A DNA stretch of 64,000 bases from Calothrix sp. PCC 7103 (GCF_000331305.1 NZ_KB217478.1:5801595-5865594); one strand, 5' to 3'; shown: positions 17,830 through 26,249, counted from the stretch's first letter. A program made the numbers and translations. Notes: generated from the letters alone by a model not told the origin.

Positions 17830-19059
17830 ATGGGTTCGTTATCAAGCTTTAACAATAAAGATGCAGCCAAGATTAACTTTGACGGCAGATTCTTCTTAAT
17901 CATTAGTATCACTTTAATAGCTACAAGCGGAGTCTTTAGCATTAATCCAATCATACCAAATATTGCCCAAAGCCTAAATATTCCTACCGAGCAAATAGGA
18001 ATGATAATGACAAGCTTTTTAGTACCAACTACATTTGGTTGTTTTATATTTGGAGCATTAGCAGACCGTATTGGAACAAAAAAAATACTAATTCCTTCGC
18101 TAATATTATTTGGACTTGCTGGAATATTATGCGCGTCAGCTAATAGTTTTCGTAGCTTACTAGAATGGCGCTTTTTATCTGGTATTGGCGCCGCTAGTTT
18201 AGAAGCATTAGAACTGACATTAATCAGTGACTTATACAGTGGTAAAATGCTAACAAGTGCAATGGGTATTAACTCAGCAATGATTGGAGTTGCCGCAACA
18301 ATTTATCCGATAATAGGCGGAATGCTGGCTGAATTTAGTTGGCGCTATGTATTCTTACTATCAGCATTAGCTTTTCCAGTAGCCTTCTTAATTGCAACAA
18401 AGCTTAAGCTAGCAAACAAGTCTCAGACAAATGAAAATATTAATTTAAAATTCTACTTTCAAACCACTTGGAAAAACGTTAAAAACCCTCAAGTCTTAGG
18501 ATTACTATTCACAGTCTTTTCCATGTTCATTATAGAATTAGGCGCCTGCTACATCTTCCTTCCAATGTACATGCAAACATCTCTTGGCGCTTCGAGTGCA
18601 GAAATTGGCATTCTTCTTGCATCTGAGTCAATAGCTTTTGCCCTAGTAGCTTCTCAACTCGGTTTATTAACTCGTTGGTTAAATGAAAAAACTCTTATCA
18701 GCTTAGGCTTTGTAATCTGTGCAATTGCGCTATTAATCATCCCAACAATTCACAGTATTTGGTTAATATTAATTCCCTGCTTTCTATTTGGTATATCACA
18801 AGCCTTATCCTTACCACCATTACAATCAATGTTAGCAGAAAAAGCACCCGAAGGCTACCGAGGCGGATTTATGGCACTGAATGTAACAGTTCAATCATTT
18901 GGAAGAGCATTAGGACCACTGTTTTCAGGTATTACATTTGGTTTTGTGGGAATACAAGGAGTATTCTATGCAAATGCAGCACTCGCCATTATCACAATTG
19001 TAATCCTCAACTTACTATTCACTCGCAAACACAAAACTTACAAACATTCCAAAATATAA
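17830..19059 (+). CDS. MFS exporter divergent from the bisindole locus
   Basis: A 409-residue major facilitator protein with 12 predicted membrane segments. The early GALADRIGTKKILIPS loop is motif A of drug:H+ antiporters, and GIGAASLEALELTLISDLY is a second conserved stretch. It has no FHA domain but otherwise resembles the exporter at 6460, suggesting duplication. Divergent orientation from the synthase gene with one shared promoter gap makes it a likely efflux pump for the locus product, as RebT is in the rebeccamycin cluster. A hairpin terminator follows at 19114. Confidence 0.9.
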   Translation: MGSLSSFNNKDAAKINFDGRFFLIISITLIATSGVFSINPIIPNIAQSLNIPTEQIGMIMTSFLVPTTFGCFIFGALADRIGTKKILIPSLILFGLAGILCASANSFRSLLEWRFLSGIGAASLEALELTLISDLYSGKMLTSAMGINSAMIGVAATIYPIIGGMLAEFSWRYVFLLSALAFPVAFLIATKLKLANKSQTNENINLKFYFQTTWKNVKNPQVLGLLFTVFSMFIIELGACYIFLPMYMQTSLGASSAEIGILLASESIAFALVASQLGLLTRWLNEKTLISLGFVICAIALLIIPTIHSIWLILIPCFLFGISQALSLPPLQSMLAEKAPEGYRGGFMALNVTVQSFGRALGPLFSGITFGFVGIQGVFYANAALAIITIVILNLLFTRKHKTYKHSKI

Positions 19060-19113
19060 AATGTTAAAGCAATACTCAAAAAAATCAAATTATCTATCTT
19101 GTATATCTTGTGG

Positions 19114-19137
19114 AACGGCTGTCCCCAGCCGTTTTTT
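19114..19137 (+). terminator. Rho-independent terminator after MFS gene
   Basis: Stem AACGGCTG / CAGCCGTT with a four-base loop, followed by TTTTTT. Confidence 0.85.
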
Positions 19138-19271
19138 ATTTAGAATTTTTACTGTATTTATCTATTATTCCATATCGGGAGGTAAGAGGAATGAACCACA
19201 AAGGCACTAAGGACACAAAGGAAGAATTATTAATATATAAGATTTCTCAATCATTCCTAAATTCCCGTATT

Positions 19272-19299
19272 GTAGAGACCGGAATACATCCGGTCTCTA
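19272..19299. repeat. GTAGAGACC palindrome copy 3
   Basis: Near-palindrome GTAGAGACCGGAATA plus the inverse arm, just after the 3' end of the minus-strand UV endonuclease gene. Confidence 0.75.
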
Positions 19300-19302
19300 A
19301 AT

Positions 19303-20325
19303 TTACTCATCAATCCACCAATCGCGTAAATTAGCGATAGCGTCTTCTTTATATTTAGCTTCAACTTCAATCCAAGGCGCCTCTCGGTACACTTCAGGCA
19401 TAGAATTAATTAAATCACTGTGCTTTCTATCTTTAAACGCTTCTTCTCCGTTAGAAATATGTACTAATTGCCAATCTGGATTTTCCCAAGTTTCACGCGC
19501 AGCATAAAACATTTCTGCAACACTAGGGTGATCATAAGACTCTAAATTTTCATGACATATATGGTGGTGTGCATCAAATACCATTGGCACCCCAGTACGT
19601 TGACACACTTCTAATATTTCACTGCTGCTATAAGCGTGTTCGTCGTTTTCAAATGTCAATCTGTTTTTTATATTGTCAGGTAGCTGCGAAACTACACTAA
19701 CTAAATTATCTGTACGCTGAGATTTTCCACCGTGAATATTCATTAATGCCCAAGGTGACTGCGGTAAACCCATTAAATCAAAAGTGCGTGCGTGTCCTGT
19801 TAATATTTTGATGCTTGATTCAACAATTAACGGTGAATCTGAGCTTAACACAACAAATTGGTCGGGATGTAACACGACTCTTACACCCAATTTTGTAGCT
19901 TTTTGTCCAACCCGCGCTAAATCGGCGCCCATATTCTCTAATATAGTGGCACCAATATTATCTTCCCAGTCACTAAGTGGGAATAACCCTGAAGACATAC
20001 GATAAAGTTTTATCCCACGCTTATGACAATACTCTAATGCAATATGTAGGCGCCGTAAATTTTCGCGGTAAAGCTCTTCAAGAGTACGTGCTTTTAAATT
20101 TTCTGTTAACTGTAAATACCGTGTGCGCGTAATTGTCTTAAAACGTACATCTTTGGAGAACGTAATACAAACCAATCCTAATTGTGGCGTAATATCCTTA
20201 CGTCTCGCCTCCTGTCTCGGAATTTTGATTTGAGTTGCTGTCATAATCAGTTTCTGTGATTGAGTGGCGCCGTTCAATTCTACTTTTACAAACTCAGGCG
20301 CCGCACAATCAGTATCTAAAGACAT
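19303..20325 (-). CDS. uvsE: UV damage endonuclease
   Basis: UvsE/UVDE nicks DNA 5' of UV photoproducts and other distorting lesions in an excision route independent of UvrABC. The 340-residue protein has the TIM-barrel signatures: QLGLVCITF at the first strand, YRMSSGLFPLSDW, VVLHPDQFVVLSS, NIHGGKSQR, LTFENDEHAYS and FDAHHHICHE. These supply the metal-binding His, Asp and Glu residues. The first 50 residues are poorly conserved, so translation could start at an inner methionine (MTATQIK, about residue 28). It is not evidently part of the metabolite locus, though UV repair next to an indolic pathway is of interest. Confidence 0.92.
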   Translation of the reverse strand: MSLDTDCAAPEFVKVELNGATQSQKLIMTATQIKIPRQEARRKDITPQLGLVCITFSKDVRFKTITRTRYLQLTENLKARTLEELYRENLRRLHIALEYCHKRGIKLYRMSSGLFPLSDWEDNIGATILENMGADLARVGQKATKLGVRVVLHPDQFVVLSSDSPLIVESSIKILTGHARTFDLMGLPQSPWALMNIHGGKSQRTDNLVSVVSQLPDNIKNRLTFENDEHAYSSSEILEVCQRTGVPMVFDAHHHICHENLESYDHPSVAEMFYAARETWENPDWQLVHISNGEEAFKDRKHSDLINSMPEVYREAPWIEVEAKYKEDAIANLRDWWIDE

Positions 20326-20407
20326 AACCTATAGAAACCCGGTTTCTTAAGATTTGTTACGTAAATTGTTACATTGGTAACACCAACTCAGAATACCAGT
20401 GATTACA

Positions 20408-20503
20408 ATGGCATCAAAAAGTACGACCTGGGTGCAGTATACAAATGAATCCGCTTGTGGGTTTTCGGATGGCTATAAAGGTCAAAAGTCTTATGCAGCC
20501 TAG
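20408..20503 (+). CDS. Possible 31-residue microprotein
   Basis: Short open frame beginning MASKSTTWVQYTNESACG and ending in SYAA. No family is recognised and the ribosome site is weak. It lies in the 404-base gap 20326-20729, which otherwise holds AT-rich sequence and no other recognisable element. May be chance. Confidence 0.2.
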   Translation: MASKSTTWVQYTNESACGFSDGYKGQKSYAA

Positions 20504-20729
20504 ATAAATTGCTTTGGCGCCTATTTGAGCTAGCAACAAACTATCCCAAAGGCATAGCTGGGAATAAATCCACATGTACCTGGGGGTAGTGATGTCAAGT
20601 AAGTAAAATATTTATTAATATATATATATACTTTGCAACAAAAGTATTGATTTATGTTAAGGAGATTAATTTTATCAATTGAGTCTAAATGGTGCGATTT
20701 TGCCAACTTATACGAAAAAATAGGAAATT

Positions 20730-20948
20730 ATGAATAATCAGCAATCAAGCGACTCGAATGAATTTGTCGGAAATCTTAAGAATGGGATATGGCTTTTTGG
20801 TGTATCGTCTTGGGTGTTCGGCATAACCGATAGAAGCATCGCTTCATTTTCCGATGGGTATTTATCTGCATTAGACTTAACGCAGTTGTTCACAGCAGCA
20901 ACTTTCTTCGTCGCGTGGATATTTTTAAAGCCAGTATCGAAAATTTAG
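20730..20948 (+). CDS. Small hypothetical membrane protein
   Basis: 72 residues with two predicted hydrophobic segments (about 26-40 and 50-68: FTAATFFVAWIFLKP) and a polar N terminus. I do not recognise a family. It stands alone; a hairpin of AAGCCTGGTTT/AAACCAGGCTT type follows at about 21012-21046 and may end its transcript. Codon use looks like the neighbours. Confidence 0.5.
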   Translation: MNNQQSSDSNEFVGNLKNGIWLFGVSSWVFGITDRSIASFSDGYLSALDLTQLFTAATFFVAWIFLKPVSKI

Positions 20949-21011
20949 AGGCGCCAACACGTTTATGGTCACGGAGGATGCTTTCGTTTAATATTTTTCG
21001 CCAAAATATTA

Positions 21012-21046
21012 CAAGCCTGGTTTCACCCTGAAAACCAGGCTTTGTA
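21012..21046. terminator. Hairpin after the 72-residue gene
   Basis: Inverted repeat ACAAGCCTGGTTTC / GAAAACCAGGCTTTGT with a short loop. The T-run is poor, so it may be a dispersed GAAACCTGGTTTC-type repeat, not a true terminator. Confidence 0.45.
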
Positions 21047-21136
21047 ATACCAGCGTTAGTTACAAGCGTTAATATTGTCTATCTAAGGTTATATATTATA
21101 GTGGTTCTATAACAACTCAGGAATCCCACTGCGGTA

Positions 21137-22612
21137 ATGAGCTACTGCATAAATCCGAACTGCTCCAAAAAAGAAAACACAGGAAAACCTCTGTATTGTC
21201 AAACTTGTGGTTCCGAACTGCTATTGCACGGACGCTATCGAGTAATGCGTAAACTTGGTGCTGGAGGTTTTGGGATGACTTACGAAGTTGATGACTCAGG
21301 TACATTCAAAGTTTTAAAAGTCCTTACAAATAATTTACCAAAAGCCATAGAACTATTTGAACAAGAAAGTTTGGTATTGAGTCGTTTACAACATCCCGGT
21401 ATTCCCAAAGTCGAGTCAGATGGATACTTTAAATATTTGTCCAGAGATAGCTCAATACCTCTCTACTGTCTAGTGATGGAAAAAATTGAGGGAGTGAACC
21501 TGGATGAGTATATGCGACTTGAAAGGAGTTACCAACCTATTGCCGAACTTACAGCAATTAATTGGTTAAAACAACTTATTCAAATTTTGCACCAAGTCCA
21601 TAATCAACAATATTTCCATCGTGACATTAAACCAGCAAATATCATGGTGCGACATAATGGACAATTAGCTTTAATAGATTTTGGGACTGCCAGGGAAGTT
21701 ACACAAACATTCATGCAAAAACTTGCTGGGCAAGAGGTAACAGGTATTGTTTCTCTAGGTTATACTCCTCCCGAACAAATGAACGGTAAAGCAGTTCCAC
21801 AGTCTGACTTTTATGCTTTAGGACGTACATTTATATTTCTGCTCACAGGTAAATCTCCAAATTCTTTTCCCGAAGACCCTAGAACCGGTGAATTAATTTG
21901 GCGAAATTACGCTCCCCATGTGTCACAACAGTTTGGCAACCTAATTGATTATTTAGTGGCGCCGTTCCCAGGAAATCGACCCAAAGACACATATCACATT
22001 TTAGATTGCCTTACATCTCTAGAAAAAGGTTCAAATGCATACGAACCAAATTACCAAAAGGCACCTGATAATGACAAACTAATTTATGCTGCGATTTGGA
22101 GACGTACAATAGCTTACTTAATTGATTATGTAATTATAATAATTGTTGGAATGATAATTGGTGGAATTTTAGGGTCAATATTAGTCAATTTATTTCCTTC
22201 GATGGCAACGTTACCAAATTCTGCAAAAGCAACGACTGGGCCAGTTACAGATGCAGTTGTTGGGGGATTTTTCACTTCTAGTTTTGGTTTATTTGGACTA
22301 CTTATAGTTTTTATTGGCACCCCTATACCAGTAGCAAGATTTACAAGTATTGTGGTATTCATTTTGCAATGGTTATATTATGTGTTTTTGGAAAGCTCAA
22401 GCAAACAGGCAACATTCGGGAAAATACCTCTAGGAATTATTGTAACAAATGCTAACGGCAAACCTCTTAGTTTCGCTGAAGCAAATATTAGATATTGGAG
22501 CAAAAACGTTTCAGGTTTAATTTTATGTATTGGTTATATAGTTGCTGTTTTCACAAAAAAGAAACAAGCTCTCCATGACATAATAGCCAAAAGTATAATT
22601 ATAAAAAAGTAG
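21137..22612 (+). CDS. Zinc-ribbon Ser/Thr kinase with C-terminal RDD membrane domain
   Basis: 491 residues in three parts. Residues 1-25 form a C4 zinc ribbon (CINPNC...YCQTCG). Residues about 33-290 form a Hanks kinase with GAGGFGMTY, KVLKVL, FHRDIKPANIMV and LIDFGTARE. From about 314 comes an RDD domain (AAIWRRTIAYLIDYVIII) with hydrophobic segments and the closing LHDIIAKSIIIKK. RDD domains are membrane-embedded, so the kinase is membrane-tethered by its C terminus with the catalytic part cytoplasmic. The N-terminal ribbon matches the one on the PP2C phosphatase at 57678. Confidence 0.92.
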   Translation: MSYCINPNCSKKENTGKPLYCQTCGSELLLHGRYRVMRKLGAGGFGMTYEVDDSGTFKVLKVLTNNLPKAIELFEQESLVLSRLQHPGIPKVESDGYFKYLSRDSSIPLYCLVMEKIEGVNLDEYMRLERSYQPIAELTAINWLKQLIQILHQVHNQQYFHRDIKPANIMVRHNGQLALIDFGTAREVTQTFMQKLAGQEVTGIVSLGYTPPEQMNGKAVPQSDFYALGRTFIFLLTGKSPNSFPEDPRTGELIWRNYAPHVSQQFGNLIDYLVAPFPGNRPKDTYHILDCLTSLEKGSNAYEPNYQKAPDNDKLIYAAIWRRTIAYLIDYVIIIIVGMIIGGILGSILVNLFPSMATLPNSAKATTGPVTDAVVGGFFTSSFGLFGLLIVFIGTPIPVARFTSIVVFILQWLYYVFLESSSKQATFGKIPLGIIVTNANGKPLSFAEANIRYWSKNVSGLILCIGYIVAVFTKKKQALHDIIAKSIIIKK

Positions 22613-22920
22613 TTTGGATGAAGGCTTTGCGTAAGCCAACATTAGTACGCACATCATATTGGGCTTCCGTCATAGTTTTTTATATATCCCAACGCGCTTA
22701 GTTAACAATAGCACAAAACAACTACTTTCTCTAAGTTCATATCATAATTTACAAAAACTAAAAATTATGTAGATTTTTGAAGATTGGCGCCGTTTGTTAA
22801 GATACGTCGTGACTGTTACGGCGCCAGATCCGATGACATATTTTTAGACGTTTGAGATGCTTACGTAATCATGATTTAGAATAGTTGTATTAATTGCATG
22901 TTTTTACACAAGTATTACCG

Positions 22921-23610
22921 ATGAAGGCTGTTACAAAAATTTTCCAAAATAGTGGTTTGAGTATTGTACTACTCGGCGCCTCTCTACTGAGTAATTATAC
23001 TTTGGTTGCTGTAGCCCAGGATGCTGTGTCAAGTCAGCAGCAGGTAGAAGAAGTTGCACAGCGCTTGGAAGGGATAATGGATACTTCGGCACGAGCGCGG
23101 GTAAATCCCAAAGCTGCAAATGTTAGGATGACTGCTTGCCGTATTAGTTTAAATGATAATGCTCAAGCAACAAACAAATCTAATAACCCAATATTTTTAT
23201 ATCAAGAGCAAGCGTTATCAAGCGAACTGAACAAACCTTATCGGCAACGCTTTCTAGAAATATCTTCAGTAAATAACGGTCGAACCGTGCGGTCATTATC
23301 TTACAAACCAGCTAATGTACAATCTGTTATTAACCTCTGCAACAAACCAGTTTCTGAACGAGTAGTTACATCAACTGACCTTGGTAAACCAGTTTGTAGC
23401 GTTTATCTTACACGTTCAGGAGAAAACTATATTGGTGTAACACCAAATGGAGGTTGCCCCGCTAACGTTCGAGGCGCCGTAAAAATCACAAATACAGTTG
23501 TGTTAAGAAAGACAGGAATGAATACTTGGGATAGAGGCTTTGATGCTAACGGGAAACAAGTTTGGGGCGCCAAAGCAGAATCATACGAATTCCGTAAAAT
23601 CACCCAATAA
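22921..23610 (+). CDS. CpcT/CpeT-family (DUF1001-like) protein with signal peptide
   Basis: I use the ATG at 22921 (MKAVTKIFQ, 229 residues); a TTG nine codons upstream is less likely. Residues 1-30 look like a signal peptide ending ALLSNYTLVAVAQ-type sequence. The rest matches the CpcT/CpeT family by CRISL...YQEQ, PYRQRFLEIS, VRSLSYKP, GGCPANVRGAVKITN and GMNTWDRGFDANGKQVWGA. Family members are bilin lyases that attach phycocyanobilin or phycoerythrobilin to phycobiliprotein beta subunits in the cytoplasm. An export signal does not fit that job, so this copy may be a divergent paralogue with another ligand. No phycobiliprotein genes are nearby. Confidence 0.75.
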   Translation: MKAVTKIFQNSGLSIVLLGASLLSNYTLVAVAQDAVSSQQQVEEVAQRLEGIMDTSARARVNPKAANVRMTACRISLNDNAQATNKSNNPIFLYQEQALSSELNKPYRQRFLEISSVNNGRTVRSLSYKPANVQSVINLCNKPVSERVVTSTDLGKPVCSVYLTRSGENYIGVTPNGGCPANVRGAVKITNTVVLRKTGMNTWDRGFDANGKQVWGAKAESYEFRKITQ

Positions 23611-23644
23611 AACCAAAATCTTGTAATACATCTTATAAAGCATC

Positions 23645-23673
23645 TTGTGGGATGGGCATCCTTGCCCGTCCCT
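23645..23673. repeat. GGGATGGGCA/TGCCCGTCCC hairpin repeat
   Basis: Inverted repeat downstream of the CpcT/CpeT-family gene. It belongs to the same broad class as the GGTGGGCATTGCCCACC elements at 29189 and 48159 and may act as a terminator, although the T-run is weak. Confidence 0.6.
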
Positions 23674-23864
23674 TATCTATATTTTTTAACAAACAAAGTA
23701 TATTTACCGACTTAAAAGATAAAAACTTTAAATTTTTGATTTTACTTATATTTCAGATTGACGATAACACAAATATTATGCCAGTTTGTAGAAGTAATAT
23801 AACTGGAATTTAACCTTCCTTATGACGGGGAATTTTCAATCTTTAATATAGGAAAAATCATAAA

Positions 23865-24305
23865 ATGCTACGTCAAATTATTTCATCAAACATTGTAGTT
23901 GCAGGTTTAATGCTTACCACATTACCAGCAATAGCAAGCTCGAACGTTAATAAAACATCATCTTCACCAACCTCAACACTACTCGTACAAGTCAATCAAG
24001 AAGCACTCTACAAAGTAGGCAACGCATTAGAAAGAGCAGCAAACGCAATGCTCGCAACCCAAACTGCAAAAAGTACACAACAAGTGCAACTGCATTTTGA
24101 TACAGCATTAGCAGCAATGGAAGAATCAGCAAGTTTATTAGAAAAAGCTGGTGTTCCAGAAGGCGCCAAAGCAATGAACCGCGCGCTTGCATCATTACAA
24201 GCTGCGGTCAATGCTGATTCTGATGCTGAGGCAGACGAATTAATCAAAGAAGCAGGTAAAGCTTTAGATGATGTAATCGCAGCAGTGGAAAAAGCAGCTA
24301 ATTAG
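23865..24305 (+). CDS. Hypothetical exported alpha-helical protein
   Basis: 146 residues. A signal peptide is likely (MLRQIISSNIVVAGLMLTTL, then a cut after AIAS). The mature part is low in aromatic residues, rich in Ala, Glu and Lys, and predicted to be entirely helical, with repeated patterns such as ALERAANAML and AMNRALASLQAAV. I do not recognise a family. It lies between the CpcT/CpeT-family gene and the convergent DAHP synthase gene. A periplasmic helical-bundle protein is all that can be said. Confidence 0.7.
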   Translation: MLRQIISSNIVVAGLMLTTLPAIASSNVNKTSSSPTSTLLVQVNQEALYKVGNALERAANAMLATQTAKSTQQVQLHFDTALAAMEESASLLEKAGVPEGAKAMNRALASLQAAVNADSDAEADELIKEAGKALDDVIAAVEKAAN

Positions 24306-24306
24306 T

Positions 24307-24362
24307 AATGAGTGCTGAGTAAAGAATTTTCTTTCCTACTCAGCACTCAGCACTTTCTACTC
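24307..24362. repeat. GTGCTGAGT / ACTCAGCAC hairpin repeat
   Basis: AGTGCTGAGTA on the left and TACTCAGCACTCAGCACTTT on the right form a long hairpin between two convergent genes. Related copies are at 34863-34905, 41709-41773 and 57150-57180. Confidence 0.7.
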
Positions 24363-25195
24363 AACACTTTTCTATTAGATATTTTGCGTCCGACAGAGAA
24401 GGCAACTGGTACTAATGTGTGAACTAAATCAATCATTTCTTCTAAAGACAGTGCTTGTTGTGCATCGGAAACTGATTTTTCTGGGACTGGATGACACTCT
24501 ATTATTAATCCATCGGCGCCACATGCAATTGCCGCACGTGATAATGGTGCTATTAGTTCGCGTCTGCCAGCAGCGTGTGATGGGTCTACGATAACTGGTA
24601 GATGTGTAATTTGTTTGAGTGCTGCTACGGCGCCTAAGTCTAATACGTTACGAGTATAGTTATCGAAACTGCGAATACCACGTTCGCACAGTACAACATC
24701 AGAATTGCCGTGACTTAAAATATATTCTGCGGCCATGACAAACTCTTCAATTGTGGCAGCTAAACCGCGTTTAAGTAGAATTGGTTTACCCGAAGACCCA
24801 AGTTCTTTGAGTAAATCAAAGTTTTGCATATTGCGACTGCCTACTTGCAGCATATCAGCATAAGCAGCTATGGCTTCGATTTGTGAAATCGCCATTACTT
24901 CTGTGACTACAGGTAGATTATATTTGTCTCTTACTTCTGCTAGCACTTCCAACCCAGTTTCACCCATACCTTGAAATGCGTAAGGAGATGTGCGGGGTTT
25001 GAAAACTCCACCACGTAATGCTTTTACAGGGGAATTATGGAGTTTTTCTGCTACGGTTTCCATTTGTTCGTAACTTTCTACCGCACATGGACCACCAATA
25101 ATAATTATTTCTTCGGCGCCGAAGGTAACATTATCAGAGATTTGGACTAAAGATTGTTCTTGGTTTGATTTAGCTGCGAGTTTAGCGTTATTCAT
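24347..25195 (-). CDS. aroF: 3-deoxy-7-phosphoheptulonate (DAHP) synthase
   Basis: First committed enzyme of the shikimate pathway, joining phosphoenolpyruvate and erythrose 4-phosphate. The 282-residue form from the ATG at 25195 is the AroF/KdsA-like TIM barrel without an ACT or chorismate-mutase regulatory domain. Visible are GGPCAVESYEQM, RGGVFKPRTSPYAFQG, KPILLKRG, CERGIRSF and PVIVDPSHAAGRREL with metal and substrate residues. A longer frame begins at 25258 but crosses a hairpin terminator, so I reject that start. Its long leader holds an aromatic-rich peptide and terminators, implying attenuation by aromatic amino-acid supply. It would feed the tryptophan genes in this window. Confidence 0.93.
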   Translation of the reverse strand: MNNAKLAAKSNQEQSLVQISDNVTFGAEEIIIIGGPCAVESYEQMETVAEKLHNSPVKALRGGVFKPRTSPYAFQGMGETGLEVLAEVRDKYNLPVVTEVMAISQIEAIAAYADMLQVGSRNMQNFDLLKELGSSGKPILLKRGLAATIEEFVMAAEYILSHGNSDVVLCERGIRSFDNYTRNVLDLGAVAALKQITHLPVIVDPSHAAGRRELIAPLSRAAIACGADGLIIECHPVPEKSVSDAQQALSLEEMIDLVHTLVPVAFSVGRKISNRKVLSRKC

Positions 25196-25225
25196 TGCTA
25201 GATATTGTTTTGAGGTTTGAAAGTG

Positions 25226-25255
25226 AAAAAAAACCCGGAGTGTTAATACTCCGGG
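25226..25255 (-). terminator. Attenuator terminator hairpin in the DAHP synthase leader
   Basis: On the minus strand CCCGGAGT / ACTCCGGG closes a six-base loop and is followed by eight Ts (25233-25226), 30 bases before the synthase ATG. The self-complementary CTCCGGAG at 25286-25293, inside the end of the leader frame, can pair with either arm and would act as antiterminator. Confidence 0.8.
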
Positions 25256-25279
25256 CAAAAGTTTGTCGTCATGACGCGC

Positions 25280-25345
25280 CTATTGCTCCGGAGGATATCC
25301 GAACCAAAAATAAAATCCGTAAAACCAGCTTGTAAGGTATGTCAT
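25280..25345 (-). CDS. Aromatic-rich leader peptide of the DAHP synthase gene
   Basis: Open frame of 21 codons plus TAG whose product begins MTYLTSWFYGFYFWFGYPP. Ten of 21 residues are aromatic (4 Tyr, 4 Phe, 2 Trp), and codons 7-15 are almost all aromatic. It lies between a strong terminator (25382) and the attenuator hairpin (25234), about 85 bases before the DAHP synthase start. This is the classical layout of an amino-acid attenuator, where ribosome stalling at scarce aromatic tRNAs would prevent terminator folding. GTCATGAC occurs at 25341-25348, over the start codon, and again at 25268-25275, just after the stop, and these copies can pair. No strong ribosome site is visible, so translation is inferred. 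Confidence 0.75.
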   Translation of the reverse strand: MTYLTSWFYGFYFWFGYPPEQ

Positions 25346-25366
25346 GACTAACAAATTAATAGAAGT

Positions 25367-25451
25367 AAAAAAAAACAAAAACCGCAGAACATGTAGTCTG
25401 CGGTTCACTGGGTGATTTCCATGTGGAAACATAATTCACTCCCAGTGAACC
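25367..25451 (-). promoter_or_regulatory. Upstream structured leader with second terminator
   Basis: On the minus strand a long stem GGTTCACTGGG / CCCAGTGAACC (25441-25451 with 25402-25412) encloses TTTCCA/TGGAAA. Next come CCGCAGA...TCTGCGG (25382-25403) and a TTTTTGTTTTTTTTT tract. No gene lies upstream on this strand, so it belongs to the DAHP synthase leader. It may be a first checkpoint in tandem with the attenuator at 25234, or a terminator for an unseen small RNA. Confidence 0.65.
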
Positions 25452-25760
25452 ACCCGACGCCAAAAATAAAAATAGCTAGTTGTATGTATCATTGATTAGA
25501 TTGGTGGAAAAACTTATAATAATCCTATAGTTTACAATTTAACAGGGTATAACACCAAAGTCAATATATGAGCATCATTAAAAAAAATAGTGTTTATTCT
25601 GTAAAGTACGGCTTAGTGAAGTAAAGCTTTATAGATAATAGGTAGTAGTCAATCGGCAACCACCAGGGTAAGCAAGATATGTTCATAGCATCGATTGAGT
25701 GGAAAGCGCGGCGCCTATTAACCATCCATTGCACAACGTTATCGACGCATCGACTTATAT

Positions 25761-26249
25761 ATGAAGCCCAGTTCCAAACTTTTATCAACATCATTTAACT
25801 ATCACGGTGCTTATCCCTGTCCGGTTTGTCGTGTGGGTAAAATTACTCATATGCCCATGATGGAGGCAATGTCTTGTGATTTTTGTCAGCAAATCTTCAC
25901 TGTTAATATAGAACAACAGCAACTAAAAATGCCCTCGCGACAACCTCCTTTAGTTTGGCGTTGGAATGGTTTCAATTGGACAGAAGCTCAACTAGAAGGA
26001 GTTGAATTTGGCTGGGGTTATGTTTTTGCAGCACTTGCCTTTATATTTTTACCAACAGGACTAATAGGTATAGTTGCTTACAATTTCCCCCCATCGCCAG
26101 AGGCTCCGTTAAGCTGGGTACCTTATATTTGGACTGCGTTGACTTTTATATCGCACTTTACAATCATTTTATGGTTGTTCATTGAGATATATCAAGTACC
26201 GATTCGAGCTTATTTGCGAGCTATACGCGAGCGTTTGCTGATTCGGTAA
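25761..26249 (+). CDS. Conserved hypothetical zinc-ribbon membrane protein
   Basis: 162 residues. An N-terminal C4 ribbon (CPVCRVGKITHMP...CDFCQQIF) precedes a short linker with VWRWNGFNWTEAQLEGVEFGWGY. Two membrane segments follow (about 92-112 and 123-146), with a basic C terminus. I recognise the general type as a cyanobacterial conserved protein but know no function. The ribbon should face the cytoplasm, with both segments forming a hairpin in the membrane. It is monocistronic. Confidence 0.7.
   Translation: MKPSSKLLSTSFNYHGAYPCPVCRVGKITHMPMMEAMSCDFCQQIFTVNIEQQQLKMPSRQPPLVWRWNGFNWTEAQLEGVEFGWGYVFAALAFIFLPTGLIGIVAYNFPPSPEAPLSWVPYIWTALTFISHFTIILWLFIEIYQVPIRAYLRAIRERLLIR

Noticed and set aside
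25196-25258. Longer DAHP synthase start at 25258
   Set aside because: The frame crosses the hairpin and its T-run; the upstream codons are explained by the terminator, and the homologous protein starts near the ATG at 25195.
25361-25440. Second leader peptide (frame starting MFPHGNH)
   Set aside because: Its phenylalanine-rich end is only the terminator T-run read as codons, and its start lies within the stem loop.
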